Positions 12,501 through 24,500 of a stretch of DNA of 64,000 bases are shown here, piece after piece. The position numbers and the translations under genes were made by a program. A model generated the notes under the pieces. The model searched no databases, was not told where the DNA came from, and worked only from the letters and a program-made list of their open reading frames with translations. The stretch comes from Ostrinia nubilalis (lineage: Eukaryota > Arthropoda > Insecta > Lepidoptera > Crambidae): assembly GCF_963855985.1 (NCBI RefSeq), contig NC_087119.1, forward strand, positions 4,070,001 through 4,134,000. Direction: 5' to 3'. Positions within the stretch are counted from its first letter, which is position 1, and the number at the start of each line of letters is the position of its first letter.

Positions 12501-15500
12501 CATCGACTGCCACCCGAACGGCGAGGACGAGTTCAACTGCGGTAAGTGATACGGGGTTTGGAATCAGATACGCTTCATGTGAGCTTCAATACCGCACTTC
12601 GTTCATACATTAATCGTCTTTGGTGTTTGCTATCCAGGGTATTGCCCAAGCCATCATTACTGGCAGTGTGCGGATGGTAGCTGTATACCACATACGAAAC
12701 GTTGTGATGGTCGCTCCGATTGTCTCGATCACTCTGATGAGAGAAAGTGTGTCACCCCAAAACCGTTGAGCAAAGGTTCAGGATCATTTATCAGGGTCAC
12801 CACCTGCATGCTCGTTCATCCTTCGCATGATCACTTCGTTTTGTTTTTCGACCGATTAGTTCTGTATCGCATGAATTAGCTTTTGTCTTTGGTATGTCTT
12901 CGTTGTTTCGTTGGATTCAAGTTGTAGTTCATTTTCTTCGTTTGTATCAATAAAAAGTATTCTCTACTGTGGGAAAATACCTAGTCTTAAAATTCTTTAC
13001 GTAATTTATTTGCTAGAAATGAGGGGATAAAATCTATTTTATTTTGATAATGTTAAACTAAACTTTGTATTGAAGTAGAAAGGTCGAAGTGTTAATCGCA
13101 ACCGGGGACTAATCTGTTTTGGTCAGAAATGAACATTTTTGGTGATTTGCAGTTCCAACGTCGCCGTGCCCTGATGATAGCTTCACTTGCCCCTCTGGGT
13201 CCAGCCGGCCTTGTGCTAGACGTTGCGATGGAGAGGTCGAATGCGACGGGGGCGAGGACGAGGAAGATTGCGCAAGTAAATAAAAACCTTTTATGCGGAT
13301 ACACACGATCGAACTAATTTTAGGAACATCTTTAAAATTAATGCTTGGTTATTTCAACTACCATCACAAATAATAGTAAATCGTCTTCTTTAGTGAATTG
13401 GGGACGCCTTCATAAACTACTACATGACCAATAATGACAGTAAAACAACTAAGAAATAAATAATGTAATAGAGCCACTATTCAACTGTTAAGCCTATTAG
13501 TTTGATCGTTCGTGTGTCGGATATACCTACCTATACTTGGCTTGTCTGTGCATAAATTATCAATATTATTATACAATTTAAGCAAGAGTTCATCAGTTAC
13601 CAAAAAACTGCTTTAACTTTGTCTATCCCTTTGTAAACTGGACCTTTATTTCGTCAGTAAATAGTTACCTACTTTGCAAATAAAAAGTCTATAAAGAAGA
13701 ACGGTCATCTGTGACCCAGGCCCGACAGAAACGAGACATACCTCAGTTTTTTTGTCATGTCTTAATTAGTTAAATTATATATTTTTTATATTCGAAATCT
13801 ATGTATAACACCAAAATATTACCCTTTGTTTTTGTTCAGGCGTCATACAAAAACTAATACAAAATGCCTATTTATCACCAAAATTGGTAAATATATGTAT
13901 CTAAATGTCTATTACAGCTGCTGTGGAATGTATCTAGGTGACCTGGAGATACAGCCGGATTATACAGGGTGGAAACGAGAAGTTACAAAATCCAAAAATT
14001 CAATGTTACCAGCTTCCATAATCTGTAACCTATTATTGGTACCATTTGAAAGAGCTCGTGAAGCACTTTCAGAATCAGTAACTAGTTTTTCGATATCTTG
14101 TATAGTTTAGAAATAATCGAGTGAAATCACTTATCGTTCCATATGTATAACCACCCTGTATAATCCGGCTGTATCTCCAGGTCACCTAGATACATTCCAT
14201 AGCAGCTATAATAGACATTTAGATACATAAATTTGCCAATTTTTGTAATAAATAGGCATTTTGTATTAGTTATTGTATAACGCCTGAACAAAAACAAAGG
14301 GTAATATTTTGGTGTTATACATAGATTTCGAATATAAAAAATATATAATGTAACTAATTAAGACATGACAAAAAAACTGAGGTATGTCTCGTTTCTGTCG
14401 GGTCTGGGTTTTTTTTTGTATGGGGCGTGACCGTTCTTCTTTTAATTTAAGTTTAATTTAATTATGGAATGCTATTAAAGTGTATTTACAATGTGCAAAT
14501 ATTGTTCTAAGAAAGTCTGTGCGAATGTATTAATCTGCAGTGCGATGGTTTATTAACGAATTTTACAATGCTACTCGTATTTTAAATTATTTCGAGCTAG
14601 CGAATTTCATGTGTGTTATTGTGGTGTTAAGTAAATTGTATTGTTTCAAGCTTGCGGTCACGAGTGCGATGGAATTTGCCTGGACGATCAGAAGATCTGC
14701 AACGGCTACTCTGACTGCTCCGACGGCAGTGACGAGCTGAACTGTGACCACTGTGACGGGCCTGACGATTTCAGGTAACTTGAGATGACTGGGCTAATTT
14801 CTATCGACCTACAAATAAGGACGCTTTCAAACATGTATAGATTATTATGCTTTATAAGCGAAATGTTCAGTCTACGCGAATGTCGCCCTGCGATTTATAT
14901 TTTAATTAAGGTGTCCTGCGAATTTTTCTTTTATCTACAGGTCTGGTTAACAAGGTAACATTTTGTTGTAGATGTAACAGCGGGGAATGCATTAACGCTG
15001 TGCAGCACTGCAATGGCATATTCGAATGTCCCGACGAAAGTGATGAGCTGTACTGCAACTCAACTATGCTATCGAAGCCAGGTAATAATTAATATAAAAG
15101 CCAGACAATTTATTAAAATTTTAATATCAAACAACTTCAGTAACTCTTTAGTTTGACATCTCCCATTATCTGTACAATTTCAAAATAACATGGACATTTG
15201 GCGGTAGTGTAACTTTTCAATTGCTTCTTTTTTATAAGGAACCGGATCTTTCGGAGACGGACTTACCGATTACCACTATCACTGAAAAACAGTAGCGGCG
15301 TAAGGGGGGGGCGGTGGGGGCGGTCCGCCCCGGGTGCCAAGCATCAGGGGGTGACACAAATCGCGCAGATTAGTACTCACTGGCACATCTGCATGGCAAA
15401 TCTGCGGTCTTTGCATTGATACGGGGGGGTGGGGGGTGCGATTGTCTTTCAATCTTCGAATCGGTAGGTAACCCCAAAATCCTGGGGGGTGCCATAGGAC

Positions 15501-18500
15501 TTGTGACGGGGGGGGGGGGGGGGGGGTGATCGCCCCGGGTGCCAACCCATGCTACGCCACCACTGCTGAAAAATGCAAAAAACAAAGTCTGAAGTTTACA
15601 AATCCACACAAATAAAAAAAAATATTTTGAACCTAATATACCTACTTGTATAACATGGTTACTGTCGACTCTCATAAAACTTGAACAAAGTTTAGAATTC
15701 TGGAGCTACGAGTATACATAGATAATGTATTTATAAGAGTAAATATAAAAAATACCATGTTTGCAAAATGCTTAACTTTTCTGCTTCAGGTGACTGTTCT
15801 GCAGACGAATTCCAGTGCCGAGATGGTACTTGCATCAATAGTTCTTTCTATTGCGACGGCGGAAACGACTGCATCGATAACTCCGATGAAGAGAACTGTC
15901 GTAAGTATTTACTGACGAATTATTAACTTAGCAGAAAATGCAATCATATTACCACAACTAGCTTACAAGTGAGGACCGATTAGTGGCATAGCAACGTCAG
16001 TCATTAAAAATTTATTATGCTATCGAAATTAAATATCTAAAAAATTTCTTAGAAATTTTCAAAAAGGAAAATTGGATTAGCTAACCCACTATCTGCGTTG
16101 GTAAGCCACTTGTCAAACCCTTTGTTTCTGATGACTACATTTATAAGTTTGTTGTCTCTGCGAGCACAGAGCACTTAAGCTTTAGCAATACAATTAAAAA
16201 GCACAAAATTGTCTACACGTGAATGGAACTTTAAAGCGCACAATATTTGACACATTTGAATCGGCACCAAAATTTTACTTGCACCTAGATCTTTCACATA
16301 TAAAGTTATTAAATTACTAATTTAGTTTGAAATCATTGGCACTCTTAAATCTTGTGTATGTAACTTTTTAAACAGGGTAGGGCCGGTAGATTGTACAAAC
16401 CGTGGTCGAGAGAAGCATCTTCTAAGTGTAAATAAACTTTTCCACACTTGTGACAAAATGCCGAACATGAAAATATAGGTACTGTTATGAAACGTTATAG
16501 GTAGTACATACGTGATTATGATAATTTTGTAACATGAAATGGTGTACAGCATGGTACATAGTCCGCCCCTCGCGGTCGCCAGACCAGCGGCCCTGCCACG
16601 AATCTGAGTTCACCTGTAACGATGGCCGCTGCATCACCCACTTGAGGCGATGCGACAATATCTATGACTGTATGGACTTCTCTGATGAACAGAACTGTCA
16701 CACCTCCGGTACCAACGCAATTTTTACTCCATCATTCGTTTTGGAATGCTGAATGCGTGTTGACCAGTCTACATTGTCAGTAATCCCGATCTTATACCCC
16801 TAGTTAATTTCGGATGTAGATTTGATTATTTTGTTAGTTCTCCTGGTTTATTTCACATTTATATTCTGTTCCGTTTGTGTAGATTTTACAATTACAATTA
16901 TTGCAGTAATTAGCACCCTGTAATTAGTGTATGATTTAGAACGTATGTAGCTAATGCACCAAAACCTTTTATTCCATGCATCTATTATGCGTCGCTTTTA
17001 TTTTCAAGTTACGTAGAACAATATTATAGAAAAATGTATTTATTTTTTATTAACATTGTGAATGATTCCTGCAACTGTAAAATTTGAATAATGGATGTTG
17101 TTAATACGAGTAATAGAGTAGTCCTATAAAGTATAGTTTGTATTTTTTATAAATAATTAAGCAATTTGGTTTCAAGTTACTTTTCAACCCATTAATTTGT
17201 AACCTATTTAATAGCTATGTATACTATTGAAAACATTATAAATAATATTGTTATAGAACCAGCATGATTTAATCATTACTTTATGCAAATATTAATAGGT
17301 AGAGTATAGAATTGTTCATATTATTTCAGAATGTGACGAGAACCAATGGCAGTGTGTCTCCGGGATGTGTATTCCGGCGACGTCATACTGTGATGACCTT
17401 CCTGATTGCCCCGACAATTCAGACGAATTAAATTGTCCGACAACCCGGCCCTGGATCACTACTTCCACTTCACGACCAAGCAAGAATCAAAACAGCCAAA
17501 CAACGCCACGATCGGACAGTCCTTATGGACAAGGTCAGTACCCCGGGGGTCAGACTGAAAACCCATATGGTGTTCAAACTGAAAATCCATATAGCAACCG
17601 ACCTGGGAGCCAACCAGGTGGTCAACCTACCGATCCTTACGGTGGTCGCCCTGAAGATCCCTACAGTGGTCGCCCTGAGGATCCCTACAGTGGTCGTCCT
17701 TACGATCCTTACGGTGGTCAACCTGGCGGTCAAGGTAGTCAGCCAGGTGGACAAGGCGGTCAATATGGAAGCCAACCAGGAAATCAAGATAGTTCGTACG
17801 GCGGTCAACCAGAAGGCCAGGGTGGTCAATACGGCGGGCAACCAGGACAGGGTGGTCAATACGGCGGGCAACCAGGACAGGGTGGTCAATACGGCGGGCA
17901 ACCAGGACAAGGCGGTCAATACGGCGGGCAACCAGGACAGGGTGGTCAATACGGCGGGCAACCAGGACAGGGTGGTCAATACGGCGGGCAACCAGGACAA
18001 GGCGGTCAATACGGCGGGCAACCAGGACAGGGTGGTCAATACGGCGGGCAACCAGGACAGGGTGGTCAATACGGCGGGCAACCAGGACAGGGCGGTCAAT
18101 ACGGCGGGCAACCAGGACAAGGTGGTCAATACGGCGGGCAACCAGGACAAGGTGGTCAATACGGCGGCCAGCCAGGAGGACAGGGCGGTCAATATGATGG
18201 CCAACCAGGAGGACAGGGCTACCCATATGGCCCTTCATCAGGTGGACAAGACCAAAATGGAAATATTGGTGAGCTTTTTTGATTTTCAGTGCTTGAAATA
18301 CTAACCAATGCCGCATTTGTAAGGAAATAAATCTACAAGGTATCAATAAATTTCACTTTATGCGTTGTTCCGTAGTAACTATGTGTATATACATGATACA
18401 TTATAATGTTTACATTGTGAATTCCTTAGAATAAAATTACGCCAGTTAGGTTTTTAGTCTGGCAAGCCTAACTTAATTCGTCGTATCACTAGATGGATGC

Positions 18501-21500
18501 CCAAGGAACCAATGGCGTTGCGAGAATGGTCCTTGCATAGACTCGAACCGCCGATGCGATGGGCGAATCGACTGCCCCTTCGACGATAGTGACGAACTCG
18601 ACTGTCCCGCCGGCAGTAAGAATTCGACCTTCTGTCCCATTTTGCTGTTTCCAACCCTGGACTCTAACTAAGGATATTAGCGAAACTACGCCGTGTTTTG
18701 AATTATTAACAGTTTTTTACTACAAAATATACCGTGCTCGTCCTTATTATTATTATCGACGTTATCAAATTGAACAATGAACATAGCGAGGCAAATAATA
18801 CTAGTTATTTCTTATAGAGCGACTTTATTTTTGAATACGTAAATACTTAAAATAATGCCAATACAATTAAAAATCATAAACGTATTCTGATTATAATATA
18901 TTTTTTTATATATTTATTTCAAATGAGAGTTTTTTCCAAAGAAAAAAAATACAACGTATCCGTTTCGGTTTTGCTAATATCCGGTAACCCCAAACTATTA
19001 ATGTGACTGATAAAAAACTAACGTTCCAGAAACCTAATTCTGCTCTAAAAAATACTACTAAAATGTAAATAAATGATTAATGAACGGTTGTGGATGTTTA
19101 AATTAATGTAAATAATACTAGATAACTATGTTTATGTTATTATTATAGGCAGGTAGGAGAATTAACCATTACATTCACCTCATTTGATGTTCCTTCAACA
19201 TTAAATCACGTAACAATCATAGTTACATTCTACTAAACAGCCTGATTCTTAACTAACATTGGAAATCCTGTTAGTTAAGAATGTTAAACAATGCCAGTAT
19301 TTTGACATCGCCTCTTATGTTTTCAGGCCCAGCTGCTCTGAAGCTCAAGACGTATCCCAGCCAACAAACTGTCAGAAATAGTGAGTATTGCCTTTTAGTT
19401 ATTGTTCGTAAGACTACCCGCAGACTACAGACTAACTAAAGTACGGCCAACGAGAAGCGATACCAAATGTAAACAAACCCAATGTCATGGTCATTTGGAA
19501 TAGCAGGGGTGCATTACTTTTTAATAGTTAGATTACATATTTTTGTAGACAACATAGTTTTAAAAAATATCTGTCAAACCATAAAAATAGATGTTTTATC
19601 GAATTTTGTTTTTGTTACACACAATGTGCCCGGTGTATGGCAACAGGCCTACCCCTTTTTCATAGAGACTTAAATATATCGGAATAATAAAATAAGAACC
19701 GACAAGTAACAGATTCGCCCTCGTGAATTTTGAATTGAATTGCAACAACTATGCATACTAAAATGGATGTCCGAATGTTGACGAACCCGTCTAAGTTTGA
19801 CATATTTTGGCGGGAGAACGAGACATTACGACAAATACACAAGATGGGAAGAGACAGAATAGATTGTCAATTCGACAGTCGAATCGACCTTTTGTATCGC
19901 TGCTAGTTGGCCGTACTTTAGTGACCCAGTGTGATTAAACTAAGCTATCGGCCGACTAAATGTCTGTCGAGCGGGGAGTCTAACGCCCGTATTCACAAAC
20001 GATGCTTGCTTAAGTAAAGCAGCAAATCGAACGCGCAGCGTTGAATAGAGCTCTGTGATTGGTTTGTGTGTCACCCTGTGCGTCCACGCCCACTGTGAGA
20101 CCTCATAGTATGTTTGTGAATACGGGTCTAAATGTATTTTCAAAGAGGAGTAACTTTAACACTAATTATGTACTTAAGTTTAAACATTTGTACACATCAA
20201 TTCAGTTGAGGATTCGAGGTGAGAGGCTTTGTAGAAATGTTATTGGTTACTGAATATTGTACTGGTACTAGTATATAGCGTTGCTAGATGCAATGTTTTT
20301 TTTAGGTACGAATATTGCCAATCATTAGTGATAAACTAAAAATCATCTACGAAAGTTTATGGCCAACTTGTACACACACTTCAATACAATTTGCATTAAA
20401 TTGTATGTAATAATATTATTATCATCCATGTTCTATCAACCTTCTAAGACCGACAGAATGGTATACTCATCATATTATTTAAATAGTGCAATGCGCAAAA
20501 GGTCTTATTCCTTAAATTTTATTTTTTCATTATTTTCAATCATTCGCTTTCAATGTAATGGAATTTTTAACTATCAATCTTTATAATCTTTGTATGTTCT
20601 TCTTTAGCTGTTTCTAAAACCTATATTTGGTGGAGGTAAACCCTTGTTTTCCTAGCTTACTTTGTTTTTCATCGATGTGACAGTTATTTTAATGCGCTTT
20701 TGTTTCTTTCATGGTGGCGGAACAGCCAATTTTGGTGAGTCGGTGTGATAAGTATTTAGGAGAGATTGCATTTGGGTTAAAAATCTCCTTTGGTTTTTGA
20801 TAACAACATAATGTTTTGGGTTAATAATCTCATTAATAAAGGGTTTCATTTGGCGTGATTTAATAAGAATAGTGATCGTTCTTGAAACAAACGTTTTGAT
20901 TTTCAACTAAAAATATCATGGTTTAGCTCAATACTTACGAACGATTACCTATTCTTACTTCCTCGAGTCTTGCTATTTCAATAATAGTAAACATGATTTA
21001 CAATAATGATTGCTGTATCAAAATGCTCGGGTCGATTAACATTTCAAGGATCATAAGCACACAATAATATTGGGATTTGCTAATTTTGATTTAAGTATTG
21101 CATGGTTTTTTTAAATATTACGAGTGCATTGCAATTAGTTTTAACTAATCTTTTATAATTTCATCTCTTCTTATTTTTAATTACTATTACTTACTACCTA
21201 CTACTTATACTTTCTAACATGATGATGAGTAAGCAAGGAAGGAAGGACTCGTGTATTGGTGGTATATTGTTTTAATTACAATATAATAATACCTTGCACA
21301 AATGAGTCCTTTATTTATTATTTTAACACTACATGAAAAGGAGAGATAAGTAAATATGGTAATTTTTTGATATCTTTGGGCAGGTCTTTTGGAAATGACA
21401 CCTTTACTTAAAATTGTTTTCGGATCTATCTTATTAGATATTTCATCTTCATAACCTTTAGATAATACTAAACTAAGGAACATCATCTCAAAATGTCTTT

Positions 21501-24500
21501 ATGAACCTTACTAAGCATTGATTTTGTGAGTATTGATTTTTCATGAGAAATACGTAGTATGAGTGATGGCTAACAATAGTTTTCACTGCAACTTTCATTT
21601 CATCCTGGTGGTTATGACATGAAGCATGGGGTTCTAAGCAGTAAGCCTCAATTGTTATGTGACTAAGTAAATGTTGATATACCTAATATAATATTGGGTA
21701 GTATTTGTGTCATTAAATATGTAATATAAATGTGTAAGGTGATAATAGTCCAACGTTGTCAACATTTGAGGGTCGATAATTCGATTCACGTCGTCCTTTG
21801 GACTATTGTGGTGAACCCGCTCTTAGGAGCAATACAAGCATTAAATTTAGTTTAACTGAACCTTAATCACTAATTTTTCAAGCAATCAAACTCAATTTGT
21901 AGTTTTACCTAACATTTATCATTTATTAAAGTGACCTAACTTATTTAAAAAAAATATAGAAAGAGAAAAATCAACGAGATCATTGAGAGTGCATGATTAC
22001 TCGTGAAGATTTTAAATAGACAGATATTTATGACATACGTAATTTAAATTAAACTGACTTATTTAAACAGCGATAACATAATGGTCACATGATATTGAGG
22101 AGACTGCGCTATGATGATCGCGTGCTAACTTTAGTGACTGCTATAGGAGGTGACGTAGTTTTCCAATGCCGTGACGAGGGACCACTGAGGGCCCCCGTGA
22201 GGTGGGTCAGGGAAGGAGGGCGCCCTCTGAAGCCAGGCTCGACGGACAGACACGGACGACTCGAAATGAACCAAGTTACGGTAAGCATGCAATTAAAGTA
22301 CTAAATAGACAAAAATAAGGCTTATTCCCAACTGGACACAATTTACAAATGATCGAACGTTCAAAATATATTATTATATGTATGGAAAACTCAATTCATC
22401 GAATGATTAATTTATCAAAAATCAAATTATATTATATTTTTATCTGATTATTACCTTAAGACCTCAGTTCTCTGTTAACAGAAATACGAGTAATTTAAGC
22501 TACTACAAATTGCTAATAAATCGCTTTAAAAAAGACTACCATAGACGTACGATCGATTCGGTTGGAATACGTTATTGTAACTACGAAGATGATCAATCAT
22601 TGTCCATTGTTTTAGGCATCCGACAGCGGCGTGTACATCTGCCAAGCACCGAAATATCTAGGGAACCCTAATGCCGAGTTGAGGGTCATGCTTAACGTCG
22701 ACCCTACACGTAAGTCGAAGCATTAGAATAATAGAATAATTATGTTCATTATGGTAAATAATTATTCCTGTATCTCTCTGTAGGACCTATGGTTTGACCC
22801 GCCAAATGAAAAAAACCATTGAAGTAGGTTTTAAAAAGTAACTATTTAGTAGGAGTATAAATTGGTTCAGCAATCAATTGGCTGGCTATCATAGCCCTAA
22901 AACATTAAATTTATTTTCCAATGGCATGTTGCAATTCTCTTGGATTTTATAGCTGTAACAGTGCGGCCGCCCCAGATGACTTGTCTGGCTTACGAGGCAA
23001 CTTGTGGCAATGGACAGTGCATCCCCAAGTCAGCCGTGTGCAATGGCGTCGTTGACTGCGCTGACCGATCTGACGAAGAGACTTGCCGTGAGTATTCAAC
23101 AATAAATGTTGCTTGCATGCTTTGAAAAGCACGTTACTGTACATAGGATACTTAGTCCTAGCAGCTGATCACCATCAGTCCACTGCTGGGTATGTATCTC
23201 CGGTAAACACCACAGAGTCTTATTTTAAGATTATTTTCCAACTATGACCAGACTAGCCAGTCTGTGTTTATGATCGCTATATTTTGCCGGACTGCCAAGA
23301 CATCTGTAATGGAAAAGCGGTAAATATGTATGAAATTTGTTTGGTCGATGAGCGTGACCTACAGCTAGTGGCTTGATAAGAATTATTATCCAGAGTCGTG
23401 AAGTTATGTCTAATCGTCACAGTTGGTATCATAAGTAATTGGTTACATAATTCTAAGCGTTACGATTATGAAAGTCTGCTTAGGCGTATTTATGAAGTAA
23501 TACTAACCTTTTTTAGACATGAACGGCAAATGCGAGCCCAACCAGTTCAAATGTGCAAACAACAAATGCGTACTCCTGACTTGGCTGTGTGACTCCGAAA
23601 ACGACTGTGGCGATAACTCTGATGAAATGGACTGCGGCTTCGAAACGATTGGCAACTGCAAGACCGTGGAGTTCTCCTGCTCTGATGGCAGTCAGTGCAT
23701 TCCTAAGAGCTTCCACTGTGACGGCCAGAGCGACTGTTTGGATGGATCCGATGAAATTGGTTGTGGTAAGTGCATTTGTCTTTTAGATTTTGTGGATTTG
23801 ATTATTGTCAAGGACTATTATTATGCCATGTCATTAGTTAACATTTGGTTTCACTCTAAGTGGAATTTGTGTGTCTATCATCTCTAAGTTTATGGAGCTT
23901 TTAGTTTGCGTTGGCACGCAACACAAATATGGCATCACATTTAGCCTTCTTCATTTACTAATCCAATTGGGAAATTCAGCTCCTGTCTACGTGACAAGAC
24001 CGCCGCAGCCTTCCAACGTGTTATTGAACACCGGAGACACCCTCGTCCTGAACTGCTCAGCCACTGGCACTCCCTCACCTCTGATCTCATGGCGACGCAA
24101 CTGGGGCGACGTGCCCGAAGTGTGCAAGTCTGACAATGCCCAGATAAACGGACAAGTTGTTGGCACTCTTACCTGCCCTAACATGCAGGTAAGAATCTTC
24201 AGTGCAATGTCTTATTAACTTATTATTATTATACTTAGTTGAAAATTCTACAACTGATACCTTCAACTAATAACAAAATTATGTTTTAGTCTGATTACAA
24301 CGGAGCTTACTCGTGTGAGGCGATGAACAACAAAGGAACAATCTTTGCCGTGCCCGACGCCATTGTCTTTGTCAACAAGACGAGCGTTTGTCCTAAAGGA
24401 TACTTCAACAGGTAAACCGTGTTTTAGTTCGAACCTTCATTAATCATCATCATTCATGTCACTACTAGACCAAAAATGTAACAGTAATAAAAATGAATAT

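Noticed and set aside
14541..14640. A TGCGATGG stretch after ctgcag, like part of an LDLa
   Set aside because: The frame continues into AT-rich sequence without the other cysteines or a suitable donor.
17470..18346. Long open frames on the minus strand and in a second plus frame across the repeat exon (up to 259 codons)
   Set aside because: They arise because a 30-bp unit without stops in those frames is repeated; their Leu/Pro/Thr/Val or Asn/Thr repeats match no domain and lack splice context.
22071..22146. Ig exon starting after aaacag at 22070 or at the ATG at 22089
   Set aside because: All three phases from 22071 meet stops, and the ATG frame would need a new start inside a secreted multi-domain protein; ctatag at 22146 restores phase 1 and the conserved Ig sequence.
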